The translations under genes were made by a program, and so were the position numbers. Under the pieces are notes generated by a model that was given only the letters and a program-made list of their open reading frames with translations, made no database searches and had not been told where the DNA came from. From NCBI GenBank assembly GCA_033856175.1, contig JAWVFK010000031.1:1-64000 (forward strand): a DNA stretch of 64,000 nt. Reading direction: 5' to 3'. Each line of letters starts with the position of its first letter. Position 1 is the stretch's first letter. This stretch comes from JAWVFK01 sp033856175. Lineage in GTDB: Bacteria; Actinomycetota; Thermoleophilia; Solirubrobacterales; 70-9. Shown piece after piece: positions 7,900 through 16,734 of the stretch.

Positions 7900-8004
7900 C
7901 GGCTCGCACCGCGGCGGGCGGTGCCCACCGGCCCGTCGAGCGGCCGACGGTCGCCCGGCGAGCAGACTCGGATCAGGTCTTCGGCGCCCGCTGGGCGCCT
8001 GCGC

Positions 8005-10701
8005 ATGGCTCGACTTTTCTCGCAAAGAAACCCAGGCGACAAGGCGGCAGAGGCCGCCAAGCCTCCACGGCCGCCATCGGGCTCGCCACCCTCGCAGCAG
8101 GGGACGCCGCCGAAAGCAGCGCCACCGGCCGCCCAACCAGGCGCCGCCCCGCCGGCGACCGCGGCCACCACCCCTGCCGACGCCGATCAGCGCGTCCGCG
8201 AGGCTGCCGCGGCCGCCAGCCGCGAGACCGAGGAGCGCTCGATCGCCGAGATCCATGCGCTCGAGCGCGACCTCGAGCGCGAGCAGCAGAAGGCGGCGGC
8301 GGCGCTCGCCGAAATCGAGCTGCAGCTGCACGCCGCCGAGGCCCGCGCCGCCGACCTCGAGGCCGCGAGCAAGACCGCCGAGACCCGTGCCCGCGAGGCA
8401 GCGGCCGAGTGGCTGCGCGGTCAGACCCGGGCGCTCAAGCGCGAGGCCGAGAAGCAGGTGCGGCGTGAGGTCGAGGAAGCCCGGCGCGAGGCCGAGCGCA
8501 AGACACGCGCCGAGGCAGAGACGAAGCTGCAGGCTGAATCGGAGCGGCTCCAGCACGAGGCCGAGAGCAGGATGCGCGCCGAGACCGAGCGCAGCGAGGG
8601 ATCGGCCGCAGACCAGTTCAAGCAGCGCGAGGACCAGCTGCGCGGCGAGCGCGACGCCGCGGCGAAGGCGCTGCAGGAGGCGCTCGCCCAGCTGCAGCAG
8701 GCCGAGGCCGCGGCGGCCGAGGCAAAGCGCGCCCAGATGGAGACCGAGAAGCGCCTCCGAGCCGAGGCCGAGGGCAAGCTGGGAGAGCACAGCGAGCACC
8801 TGCGCGATCAGATGAAGCTGGTCCAGGAGGAGACCGACTCGCGCGTCCGCGAAGCGGCGGATGCGGCGCGGACCGAGGCCGAGGCCGCCACCGCCGCCCA
8901 GATCGACGCCCGTGTCCGCGAGAAGGTGGAGACGGCGCGACGCGAGCTCGAGGAGCGCCAGACCGCACAGACCGAGCGGCTTCGCCGCGAGGCTGAGGAG
9001 CAGGCGCGCGCCGAGGCCGACGCCCACATCAAGAAGGAGGCCGAGCGGCTGCGCAAGGAAGCGACAGAGCGCGCCGAGCGCGAGATCGAAGCGGGGCGCA
9101 AGGCGACGCAGGAGCGCTTCGCCGAGGAGCTTCGCGCCAAGCAGGTCGAGCTCGATGCCGAGCGCAACGCCAAGCTGCAGGCGGTGAACGAGGCCGAGAC
9201 CCAGCTCAAGCAGATCGAGGAGGGGGCGAAGGCGGCCGCCGAGCGGGTCGTCGCGGCGGAGGCCCGGCTCAACGAGGAGACCGAGCGGTTAAAGCGCGAC
9301 GCCGAGACGAAGCTCGAGGCCGAGCGCGAGCGGATGCGCCACGAGGCCGACGAGAGCGCCAACGACCGCGTCCGGGCCCTCGAGCAGGAGCGCGCCAAGC
9401 TGCTCGAGCAGCATCACGTCGCCCTGCGCGCGACCGAGGAGCGGGTCCGCGAGCACACCGAGAGTCGCCTGCGCGCCGAGCACGCCGAGGCGATGCGCGT
9501 CCAGGTAGAGCAGCTGCAGGCGGCGAGCGACGAGAAGCTCAACGAGACCGTGCGCCAGACCCATGACGAGGCCGCGGCGAAGGCCGCCGAGGAGATCAAG
9601 AGCCTGCACAAGCAGCTCGACCAGCAGCAGGCCGAGCAGGCCAAGCAGCTGGCCGAAGCCGAGCGCCGCGCTCGCGAGGCCGAGGAGCGCGCCAACGCAG
9701 CCGACGCCGCCCGCGCCGAAGCCGAGCCCCACGCCCGGAATGCCGCTTCGGCCTGGCTGCGGGCGCAGGTCAAGTCGATCCAGCGCGAGGCCCAGCGCGA
9801 CTCACGCGGCCTGATCGAGCAAGCGCGGGCCGAGGCGGTCGAGAAGGCGCGCGCCGAGGCCGAGCGCGGCTTCGCCGAGCAGCTCGAACGGGCCAGGCGC
9901 GAGGCGGACGCGAAGCTGCAGAGTGTCATCGAGGCGACGCGGCGCGAGGAGGGCCAGCGCGTCGCCGACCTGCTGCGCCGTCGCGAGGACCAGCTGCGCC
10001 AGGAGCGCGACGACGCGATCGACGCGCTGCGGATGACCGAGCACCGGCTCGGCGAGACCGAGGAGCTCGCCGCGGAGGCCACCAAGCGCGCGGCCAGGAA
10101 CGACGCCGACGCGCGGCGCGAGCTCGAGCAGCAGCGCCAGTCGCGATTCAGCGAGATCGCCGGCCGCGTCGGCGAGGTCAGCGACCGGGCAACCGACCTC
10201 GAGGACCGCGCACGGTCGGCCGACCTACAGATCGGCGAGGAGGACAAGCCGCAGCCGGACAAGCCCGCCAGGCGTCCGTGGCGCCGCGGCGGGCAAAGCG
10301 CGCCCCCAGCGCAATCCTCCCCGGCGCAACCGTCCCCGCCACCCCCGCCGCCCTCACCCCCGCCGCCACAGCCACCGCAATCGCCGCCACCGCAACCGCC
10401 GACGCCGCAACCGCCGGCGCCGCCAAAACCCTCCTCGCCCCCCCCTCCCAAGCGCGAGCCCGAGCCAGCGGTCGAAGCGCAGCCGGCCGCCGCTGCGCCT
10501 GCTGCCGCCGGCGGCCTCGCCCTCAACTCGGCGACCTTCGGCGAGCTGAGAGCCGTCGGCATGTCGGTCACCCAGGCCAACCGCCTGCTGGCCTATCGCG
10601 AGCGGCTGGGCGGCTTTGACTCGGTCGATCAGCTCGACGAGATCCCGGGCTTCCCCCAGGCCTTCCTCGGTGAGCTGAAGGCCAAGGTCCGGACCGGCTG
10701 A
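8005..10701 (+). CDS. Long coiled-coil protein with C-terminal helix-hairpin-helix domain
   Basis: This 898-residue protein has four parts: a Pro/Ala-rich N terminus (about 1-55); a very long Glu/Ala/Arg/Lys-rich helical region (about 60-740) that should form an extended coiled coil; a proline-rich linker (about 770-815); and a final ~60 residues (LNSATFGELRAVGMS, QANRLLAYRE, DQLDEIPGF) that match the ComEA/HHH_3 helix-hairpin-helix fold. Two modules inside the coil are similar: residues 132-223 and 580-675 both contain WLRxQ...REA and REDQLRxERD. The HhH domain suggests DNA binding, and the coil a structural or tethering role. No signal peptide or membrane segment is visible. It is not a recognised SMC: no ATPase motif. 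Confidence 0.75.
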   Translation: MARLFSQRNPGDKAAEAAKPPRPPSGSPPSQQGTPPKAAPPAAQPGAAPPATAATTPADADQRVREAAAAASRETEERSIAEIHALERDLEREQQKAAAALAEIELQLHAAEARAADLEAASKTAETRAREAAAEWLRGQTRALKREAEKQVRREVEEARREAERKTRAEAETKLQAESERLQHEAESRMRAETERSEGSAADQFKQREDQLRGERDAAAKALQEALAQLQQAEAAAAEAKRAQMETEKRLRAEAEGKLGEHSEHLRDQMKLVQEETDSRVREAADAARTEAEAATAAQIDARVREKVETARRELEERQTAQTERLRREAEEQARAEADAHIKKEAERLRKEATERAEREIEAGRKATQERFAEELRAKQVELDAERNAKLQAVNEAETQLKQIEEGAKAAAERVVAAEARLNEETERLKRDAETKLEAERERMRHEADESANDRVRALEQERAKLLEQHHVALRATEERVREHTESRLRAEHAEAMRVQVEQLQAASDEKLNETVRQTHDEAAAKAAEEIKSLHKQLDQQQAEQAKQLAEAERRAREAEERANAADAARAEAEPHARNAASAWLRAQVKSIQREAQRDSRGLIEQARAEAVEKARAEAERGFAEQLERARREADAKLQSVIEATRREEGQRVADLLRRREDQLRQERDDAIDALRMTEHRLGETEELAAEATKRAARNDADARRELEQQRQSRFSEIAGRVGEVSDRATDLEDRARSADLQIGEEDKPQPDKPARRPWRRGGQSAPPAQSSPAQPSPPPPPPSPPPPQPPQSPPPQPPTPQPPAPPKPSSPPPPKREPEPAVEAQPAAAAPAAAGGLALNSATFGELRAVGMSVTQANRLLAYRERLGGFDSVDQLDEIPGFPQAFLGELKAKVRTG

Positions 10702-10720
10702 GCCGAGCCCGCGGCGACGC

Positions 10721-11647
10721 TCAGGCGACGAATGCCTCGATCGTCGCCAGCACCGACGACGCCAGCGCGTCGAGGTCATAGCCGCCTTCGAGGCAGACCG
10801 CGACGGGGGCGCCGAGGCTCTCGGCCTGGCGGCGAACCAGGCGCGCCATCTCGGCAAAGCCGGCCTCGTCGACCTGGCAGTCGGCGAGCGGGTCGTCGCG
10901 ATGGGCGTCATAGCCCGCCGACAACAGGATCAGCTGCGGCTGCCAGTCGCGGGCGCGAGCGAGGACGGGCTCGGCCAGCGCCGCCACGAACTCGTCGTTG
11001 CCCGAGCCCGCCGGCAGTGGCACGTTGATCGTCAACCCCTCCCCCGGCCCGCGGCCGCTGTCGGCGGCGGCGCCGGTTCCCGGATAGAGCGGGCTCTGGT
11101 GCAGGCTCGCGTAGAGCACGTCGCTGCGCTCGTAGAAGACCTCCTCGGTGCCGTTGCCGTGATGGACGTCCCAGTCGACAATCAGGACGCGCTCCGCCCC
11201 ATGAGCATCGATCGCGTGGGCGGCGGCGACGGCGACGTTGTTGAAGAGGCAGAAACCCATCGCCCGCGCCCGCTCGGCGTGGTGCCCGGGAGGGCGCACG
11301 CCGCAGAAGGCGAAGCGCTCGCCGCCGTCCAGCAGCCGATCGACGGCGTGCACGCCGGCGCCGGCGGCGTGAAGCGCCGCTTCGTAGGAGCCCGGGCTAA
11401 CGGCGGTGTCGGGATCGACCATCCCACCCCCACGCGCCGAGAGCTCGGCGATTGCGTCGACGTGCTCGGGCGGGTGGACCCGTTCGAGCTGCTCGCGGCT
11501 GGCGGCGGGCGCCTCGACGAGCTCGAGACCGAGCCAGTCGCGACCCGCCAGCGCCGCCTCGATCGCCTCGATTCGCGCCGGGCGCTCGGGGTGGGCTCCC
11601 GTCTCGTGGCGCAGCGAGGAGGGGTGGCGGATGTAGAGCGCGCCCAT
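10721..11647 (-). CDS. Histone deacetylase / acetylpolyamine amidohydrolase family protein
   Basis: This 308-residue zinc-dependent deacetylase has the class II-like motifs: RPPGHHAE (the paired histidines of the charge relay), DWDVHHGNGT (Asp and His zinc ligands), SAGYDAHRDDPL (second Asp ligand) and LEGGYD near the end. Bacterial members act on acetylated polyamines, acetoin-related substrates or acetyl-lysine; the substrate is not predictable here. The ATG at 11647 is chosen because a -10 box lies 8 nt upstream; it is divergent from nadB across only 22 nt. Confidence 0.92.
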   Translation of the reverse strand: MGALYIRHPSSLRHETGAHPERPARIEAIEAALAGRDWLGLELVEAPAASREQLERVHPPEHVDAIAELSARGGGMVDPDTAVSPGSYEAALHAAGAGVHAVDRLLDGGERFAFCGVRPPGHHAERARAMGFCLFNNVAVAAAHAIDAHGAERVLIVDWDVHHGNGTEEVFYERSDVLYASLHQSPLYPGTGAAADSGRGPGEGLTINVPLPAGSGNDEFVAALAEPVLARARDWQPQLILLSAGYDAHRDDPLADCQVDEAGFAEMARLVRRQAESLGAPVAVCLEGGYDLDALASSVLATIEAFVA

Positions 11648-11654
11648 CGCGCAG

Positions 11655-11661
11655 TACGGTA
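11655..11661. promoter_or_regulatory. Overlapping divergent -10 boxes (nadB / deacetylase)
   Basis: On the plus strand TACGGT (11655-11660) lies 9 nt before the nadB TTG. On the minus strand TACCGT (11661-11656) lies 8 nt before the deacetylase ATG. The two hexamers share five base pairs, so the two genes should compete for one polymerase site. Both transcripts would be leaderless or nearly so. Confidence 0.5.
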
Positions 11662-11669
11662 CCCGCGCC

Positions 11670-13118
11670 TTGAACGCCGCCGCCGACGCATGCGATCTGG
11701 CCGTCATCGGCGGCGGGGCGGCCGGCCTCCACGTCGCCCTCGAGGCGGCGGCGCTGGAGCAGCGCGTCTGCCTGATCTCGCGCAAGCCGCTCGCCGAGAG
11801 CTCGAGCTTCTGGGCCCAGGGCGGCCTCGCCGCCGCGCTCGGCGATGACGACTCGCCCGAGCGCCACCTCACCGACACCCTCGCCGCTGGCCGCGGCGCC
11901 TGCCGCTCGGAGGCCGTTCGGATCCTCTGCGACCAGGCGCCGGCGGCGGTCGCAAAGCTCGAGCAGCGGGGCGTGGCCTTCGACCGCGACGCCGACGGAT
12001 CGCTGGCGCTGGGCCTCGAAGGCGGGCACTCGGCGCGACGGATCGTTCACGCCGGCGGCAGCGAGACGGGGCGGCGGATCACCAGCCGGCTGGCCGAGCT
12101 GGTCGCCGCCGAGCCGCTGGTCGACGTTCGCGAGGGCAGCTCCGCCCTGGCGCTGTGGTCTGACGGCGAGCGCTGCTGCGGGGTCATCACCGACGACGGT
12201 GCCCTCGCGGCCCGGGCCACGCTGCTGGCCACCGGGGGCGCCGCGGCGCTATGGAGCCGGACCACCAACCCCTGGGGGTCGATCGGCGCCGGCGCCGTGC
12301 TCGCCCACGCCGGCGGGGCCGCCCTCGCCGACCTCGAGTTCTGCCAATTCCACCCGACGGCGCTGGCGGCTCCGGGCGGCTCCGGCGCCGGCCTGCTGAT
12401 CACCGAGGCGATCCGCGGCGAGGGCGCGCAGCTGCTCGACGCCTCCGGCCAGCGCTTCACCGATGAGCTGGCTCCGCGTGATGCGGTCAGCGTGGCGATC
12501 CTCGACCGCATGGAGGCCGACGGCGCCGACTGCGTCTGGCTCGACATGCGCGAGATCGACGGCGGCTCGTTCCCCAACGTCTTCGCCGCGCTGCGCGAGC
12601 TGGGCATCGACCCGAGCCGCGAGCTGGTCCCGGTGGCGCCGGCGGCCCACTACGCGATGGGCGGCATCGCGACCGACCTCGAGGGCAGGACGACCGTCCA
12701 GGGGCTCTACGCGGCCGGCGAGTCCGCCTGCACCGGCCTCCACGGCGCCAACCGGCTGGCCTCGAACTCGCTCAGCGAGTGCTTCGTCTTCGGCAGCCGC
12801 GCGGCGAGGGCTGCCGCCGCCGAGCCGGCCGCGAGCACGACGATCGCCCAGCCCGAGTGGCGCTTCACGCCACCGGGCCCGGCCACCCGCGAGGCCGTCT
12901 GGCGGCACGCCGGCCTGCGCCGCTCCGCCGAAGGCCTGGCGCCGCTGCTCGACGACCCCTATCCGCTGGCGCGGATGCTCGCCGCCGCGGCGCTCGAGCG
13001 GCGCGAGTCTCGCGGCGCTCACGTCCGCACCGACTTTCCGGTCACCGATCCGAGCCTCGACGGCATCCACCTCGTCGCCAGCGGCGACGCCGGGCCCGCG
13101 CACGAGGCGTGGCGCTGA
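11670..13118 (+). CDS. nadB: L-aspartate oxidase
   Basis: This 482-residue flavoprotein oxidises L-aspartate to iminoaspartate, the first step of de novo NAD synthesis. The FAD-binding GGGAAGLH is at residues 14-21. Other succinate-dehydrogenase/fumarate-reductase-type motifs are SSSFWAQGGLAAAL, CQFHPTAL, ITEAIRGEGAQLLD, the active-site MGGIATDLEGRT and GLHGANRLASNSLSEC. The start is TTG, supported by the upstream -10. nadA and nadC, its usual neighbours, are not next to it. Confidence 0.93.
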   Translation: MNAAADACDLAVIGGGAAGLHVALEAAALEQRVCLISRKPLAESSSFWAQGGLAAALGDDDSPERHLTDTLAAGRGACRSEAVRILCDQAPAAVAKLEQRGVAFDRDADGSLALGLEGGHSARRIVHAGGSETGRRITSRLAELVAAEPLVDVREGSSALALWSDGERCCGVITDDGALAARATLLATGGAAALWSRTTNPWGSIGAGAVLAHAGGAALADLEFCQFHPTALAAPGGSGAGLLITEAIRGEGAQLLDASGQRFTDELAPRDAVSVAILDRMEADGADCVWLDMREIDGGSFPNVFAALRELGIDPSRELVPVAPAAHYAMGGIATDLEGRTTVQGLYAAGESACTGLHGANRLASNSLSECFVFGSRAARAAAAEPAASTTIAQPEWRFTPPGPATREAVWRHAGLRRSAEGLAPLLDDPYPLARMLAAAALERRESRGAHVRTDFPVTDPSLDGIHLVASGDAGPAHEAWR

Positions 13119-14011
13119 TGAGCGGCCGTTCGGATCGGCGGGCAGCGGCCGGCGATCGGTCGCGGCGGGCAGCGATTCGCCGCCGGCGGCTCGTCGCGCT
13201 GGCGGCGCTCGTCGTGCTCGCCGTGGCGATCGTGCTGCTCGCCGGCGGCCTACCGCACGCCGATCAGAAGGGCGCCCGAGTTGCAGGTCTGACCGTCACC
13301 AGCAAGGCGGTCGGCAGGGACCTGCCGGTGAAAGTAGTCGTGCCGGCCGGCAGCCACGCCCAACAGCCCGGTCGGCGCCGGCCGCTGCTCGTCTTCCTCC
13401 ACGGCCGCAGCGGCAACCAGGACAGCTCGCTAGGCGACCCGATGTTCGCCGCTCTGGCCAAGCTCGGGCCGCGGGCGCCGATCGTCGCCTTTCCCTACGG
13501 CGGCGACCACTCCTACTGGCATGACCGCGCCGACGGCGCCTGGGGCCGCTACATCGTCGACGAGGTCATTCCCCAGGTCATCCGCAGCTTCGGCGCCGAC
13601 CCTCGCCGCGTGGCGATCGGCGGCATCTCGATGGGTGGCTTCGGCGCCTACGACCTGGCGCGTCTGCATCCGGGCCGCTTCTGCGCCGTCGGCGGCCACT
13701 CGCCGGCGATCTGGGCCAACTCCGGCTTGACGGCGCCGGGGGCCTTCGACAGCGCCGAGGACTTCGCCCGCCACGATCTCGTCGCCAGCGCGGCGACGCC
13801 GCTGCGAGGAACACCCGTCTGGCTGGACGCCGGCAGCAGCGATCCGTTCCGCCCCGGCGACCAGGCCTTCGCGGCGGCGCTGCGCGCCGCCGGCACGCCG
13901 ATCACCGTCAAGAGCTGGCCCGGCGGCCACGATCGCGACTACTGGAACCGCCATTGGGGCAGCTACCTGCGGTTCTACGCCGCGGCGCTCGCGAACTGCC
14001 GCCCCCGCTAG
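13118..14011 (+). CDS. Secreted or membrane-anchored esterase (alpha/beta hydrolase)
   Basis: The N terminus is strongly basic, followed by a hydrophobic segment (LVALAALVVLAVAIVLLAGG) that acts as signal peptide or anchor. The catalytic domain resembles the esterase D / mycolyltransferase-like group: LLVFLHGRSG (oxyanion region), GGISMGGFGAYD (nucleophile Ser in GxSxG), then LDAGSSDPF (Asp) and WPGGHDRDYW (His). It starts at an ATG that shares one base with the nadB stop, so it is co-translated although the functions look unrelated. Confidence 0.85.
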   Translation: MSGRSDRRAAAGDRSRRAAIRRRRLVALAALVVLAVAIVLLAGGLPHADQKGARVAGLTVTSKAVGRDLPVKVVVPAGSHAQQPGRRRPLLVFLHGRSGNQDSSLGDPMFAALAKLGPRAPIVAFPYGGDHSYWHDRADGAWGRYIVDEVIPQVIRSFGADPRRVAIGGISMGGFGAYDLARLHPGRFCAVGGHSPAIWANSGLTAPGAFDSAEDFARHDLVASAATPLRGTPVWLDAGSSDPFRPGDQAFAAALRAAGTPITVKSWPGGHDRDYWNRHWGSYLRFYAAALANCRPR

Positions 14012-14031
14012 CCCGGATCGCCAGCAGCACG

Positions 14032-14051
14032 CCGTGCCTGGCCAGGCACGG
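14032..14051. terminator. 20-bp perfect palindrome downstream of the esterase
   Basis: CCGTGCCTGG is followed directly by its exact complement CCAGGCACGG. With the centre as loop this makes a strong hairpin after the nadB-esterase transcript, but there is no T-tract, so a DNA-binding site for a dimeric regulator is equally possible. Confidence 0.45.
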
Positions 14052-14073
14052 AGTCGAGGGCCGCTTCTCGCCC

Positions 14074-14090
14074 TCTTAATGCTGTCTTAA
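14074..14090. promoter_or_regulatory. Direct repeat TCTTAA spaced 11 bp
   Basis: Two TCTTAA hexamers start at 14074 and 14085, exactly one helical turn apart, in an AT-rich stretch unusual for this window. Tandem sites with 11-bp spacing are typical of OmpR/PhoB-type response regulators. It lies about 105 nt upstream of the zinc-knuckle gene. Confidence 0.35.
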
Positions 14091-14194
14091 CCGGGAATCA
14101 ATGCGACAATCCGCACTCAGTGCCATACTCAATTTTCTGTAGGGCGTTGTACGAATTGTCTGTAGCGAGGATTCAGGGGTTCAAGGAGGAGAGG

Positions 14195-14632
14195 ATGTAC
14201 CGCTTCAGTCGCTCTATCTACCGGGAACTGTCTCCGTATGTGGTCAGCGAGCAGCGCGACGGGGTCTGCCAGGCGCGTCAGGACCTGCTCGAGGCCTGCG
14301 AGGAGACGATGCGGAGGCTCGCCTACGACCGGCGCTACTTCGCCCGGCCGGCGCGGACGCTGTTCTCCGACGTGCGGACGCATTTCCCGATCAGCGAGCA
14401 GCTGCGCGTTTACAAGGTGATCGAGCGCTACGTAGGCCTTGCGCTCGACCACCTCTCGCAGCTGCCAGCACATGGAATCGGCCTCGATGGCCGTCCGCGC
14501 GAGTGCGTGGCGAGTACCCGCAAGGGGACGCCATGCCAGCGCGAGCCTTTGCCGGGGCGGGATTACTGCCCCTCCCACAAGCACCTCGAGGAACCGATCG
14601 AGGCGCTTGATGGGGTCGGCGCGGCCGCTTAG
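14195..14632 (+). CDS. Hypothetical protein with C-terminal Cys3His zinc knuckle (145 aa)
   Basis: I do not recognise the N-terminal domain (MYRFSRSIYRELSPYV), which looks helical and basic. The C terminus has C104, C114, C125 and H128 in a C-x9-C-x10-C-x2-H pattern (GTPCQRE, YCPSHKHLE) like the small knuckles that end many short bacterial proteins. The ATG at 14195 follows a very strong Shine-Dalgarno run (AAGGAGGAGAGG), unlike the mostly leaderless neighbours. The 183-nt region upstream is relatively AT-rich and carries a palindrome and a direct repeat, which suggests a regulated gene. The zinc-knuckle reading is inference. Confidence 0.7.
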   Translation: MYRFSRSIYRELSPYVVSEQRDGVCQARQDLLEACEETMRRLAYDRRYFARPARTLFSDVRTHFPISEQLRVYKVIERYVGLALDHLSQLPAHGIGLDGRPRECVASTRKGTPCQREPLPGRDYCPSHKHLEEPIEALDGVGAAA

Positions 14633-14715
14633 GCGGATCAGCCAGCCCAACGACCGGCGGCCGGAAACGACCGCCGGGTCCGGGCTGCGCTCGAACGAGG
14701 GATAGCTCGGGCGCT

Positions 14716-14721
14716 TAGATT
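14716..14721 (+). promoter_or_regulatory. Leaderless -10 box of hyuA (TAGATT)
   Basis: TAGATT is followed by exactly 6 nt and the hyuA ATG, which places the predicted +1 at the start codon. There is no Shine-Dalgarno sequence. Confidence 0.55.
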
Positions 14722-14727
14722 TGGCCG

Positions 14728-16734
14728 ATGTACCTCGGCGTCGACGTCGGCGGCACCTTCACCGACGCGGTCCTCCATGACGGCGCCGAGCTGCACACCG
14801 CCAAGGCGCCGACGACGCCGCAGGACCAGTCGGTCGGCGTCCTCGAGGCGATCGCCAGGGTGCTCGAGCGCGCCGGCGTCGAGCCGGCCCAGGTGCGGCG
14901 GCTCGCCCACGGCATGACCGTCGGCACCAACGCCCTGCTCGAGCTGCGCGGCGCCCGCACCGCCCTAATCGCGACCAGGGGCTTCACCGACCTGCTGGAG
15001 ATCGCCCGGCAGAACCGGCCCGAGCTCTACCGCCTCTGCGCCGCCAAGCCGGCGTCGCTGATCGAGGAGCGGCTGCGCTTCGGCGTCGACGAGCGCATCG
15101 GCCCCGACGGCGTGGTACGAGCGCTCGACGACGGCGAGATCGATCGCATCGTCGAGGCGGTCGGCGAAGCCGCCCCCGAGTCGGTCGCGCTATGCCTGCT
15201 CTTCTCCTACCTCGATCCACGGCACGAGCAGGCGCTGACCGAGCGGCTGCGGCAACGGCTTCCGGGCACCCATGTCTCCGCGTCGCACGAGGTCCTGCCG
15301 CGGTTCCGCGAGTACGAGCGCTGCTCGACGACCGCGATCGACGCCTACCTCTCGCCGCTGGTCGCCGGCTACCTGGATCGCCTCGGCGAGGCCGCGCTCG
15401 CCCGCGGCCTGCCCGAGCCGTTGGTGATGCTTTCATCGGGAGGCGTGGCGCCGCTCGACGAGGCGGCCGGAGCCGCGACGGTGCTCTCGGGACCGGCCGG
15501 GGGCGCGGTGGGAGCCGGCCTGCTGGCGAGCATCAGCGGCGAGCAGAGCGTGCTCGGGCTCGACATGGGCGGCACCTCGTGCGACGTCTGCGTCGTCGAG
15601 GGCGGCGCCGTCCGCCACGGCGACGGGCGCTCGATCGGCGGTCGCGTGCTGGCGCTGCCGATGGTCGACGTCCACACCGTCGGCGCCGGCGGCGGCTCGA
15701 TCGCCTGGCGCGATCCCGGTGGCGCCCTGCGCGTCGGGCCGCGCTCGGCCGGGGCCGAGCCTGGGCCTGCCTGTTACGGGCGCGGCGGCGCCGAGGCGAC
15801 CGTGACCGACGCCAATCTGCTCCTCGGCTACCTCGACGCCGGCTCGCCGCTCGCCGGCGGCGTCCGGCTCGACGCCGCCGCCGCCGAGCGCGCGATCGCC
15901 GCCCTCGGCCAGAGCCTCGGCCTCGACGTCCTGGCAACCGCGGCCGGAATCGTCCGCGTCGCCAACCAGGAGATGTCGCGGGCCCTGCGCGTCGTCACCG
16001 TCGAGCGCGGGGTCGACCCGCGCCGGTTTGCGCTGATGCCGTTCGGCGGTGCCGGGCCACTGCACGCCGCCGCGCTTGCCGAGGAGCTCGGGATCGACAC
16101 CATCGTCTGCCCGCGCGCCGGCGGCGTCCTCTCTGCCCTGGGCCTGGCGGCCTCGGAGCGTCGCCGCGACGTCGTACGCACCGTGATGCTCACCGGGGAA
16201 GAGCTGAGCTCCGAGCGAATCGCCGCGGCGGTCGGCGCAACGGTCGCGATGGCGGCCACCGGCATGGATGACCCCGTCGCCGAGGTCGCCTACGCGATGC
16301 GCTACCGCGGCCAGGCGTTCGAGCTGCGCATCGAGGGCGAGCCGGACCTCGGCGCCGGCGAGCTGGTCGAGCGCTTCGCGGCCGAGCACGAGCGCCGCTA
16401 CGGCTATCGCGATCCCGAGGGCGAGGTCGAGCTCGTCGACGTCCACGTCGCCGTGTCCGAGCCCGGCCCCGAGCTGCCGCTCGAAGCGGCCAGCGGGCCG
16501 GCGCCGATCCGCTCTCAGCGCCGCGCCAGCTTCGACGGCGCCTGGGTCGAGACCGCCGTGGTTCGAGGCGAGCCTCCGGCGCGCTTCACCCTCGCGGGCC
16601 CGGCGATCTTCGAGCTGGCGGAGACGACCCTGGTCCTGCCGGCCGGCTGGAGCGCGGAGGTCGACCGCCACGGCACGATCGCGGCGCGGCGGGACGTCGA
16701 CCGGCTCTCCGAAAGCGAGCCGAGCGAGCGATGA
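14728..16734 (+). CDS. hyuA: Hydantoinase/oxoprolinase subunit A
   Basis: This 668-residue subunit belongs to the ATP-dependent N-methylhydantoinase / 5-oxoprolinase / acetone-carboxylase-like family. The N-terminal ATPase domain opens MYLGVDVGGTFTDAV; the actin-like core shows RLAHGMTVGTNALLE, MLSSGGVAPLDEAAG, the second phosphate loop LGLDMGGTSCDVCV and HTVGAGGGSIAW. Subunit B follows with a 4-nt ATGA overlap, so the two form a complex. The substrate (hydantoin, oxoproline or another cyclic amide) is not decided by sequence. Confidence 0.92.
   Translation: MYLGVDVGGTFTDAVLHDGAELHTAKAPTTPQDQSVGVLEAIARVLERAGVEPAQVRRLAHGMTVGTNALLELRGARTALIATRGFTDLLEIARQNRPELYRLCAAKPASLIEERLRFGVDERIGPDGVVRALDDGEIDRIVEAVGEAAPESVALCLLFSYLDPRHEQALTERLRQRLPGTHVSASHEVLPRFREYERCSTTAIDAYLSPLVAGYLDRLGEAALARGLPEPLVMLSSGGVAPLDEAAGAATVLSGPAGGAVGAGLLASISGEQSVLGLDMGGTSCDVCVVEGGAVRHGDGRSIGGRVLALPMVDVHTVGAGGGSIAWRDPGGALRVGPRSAGAEPGPACYGRGGAEATVTDANLLLGYLDAGSPLAGGVRLDAAAAERAIAALGQSLGLDVLATAAGIVRVANQEMSRALRVVTVERGVDPRRFALMPFGGAGPLHAAALAEELGIDTIVCPRAGGVLSALGLAASERRRDVVRTVMLTGEELSSERIAAAVGATVAMAATGMDDPVAEVAYAMRYRGQAFELRIEGEPDLGAGELVERFAAEHERRYGYRDPEGEVELVDVHVAVSEPGPELPLEAASGPAPIRSQRRASFDGAWVETAVVRGEPPARFTLAGPAIFELAETTLVLPAGWSAEVDRHGTIAARRDVDRLSESEPSER

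Noticed and set aside
10178..10580. Polyproline-encoding tract as a DNA repeat element
   Set aside because: The CCGCCACCG-like repetition is explained by the proline-rich linker of the coiled-coil protein and stays in frame.
14070..14165. AT-rich stretch as a phage or transposon remnant
   Set aside because: No inverted terminal repeats, integrase or transposase fragments are nearby. It fits better as a promoter/regulatory region.
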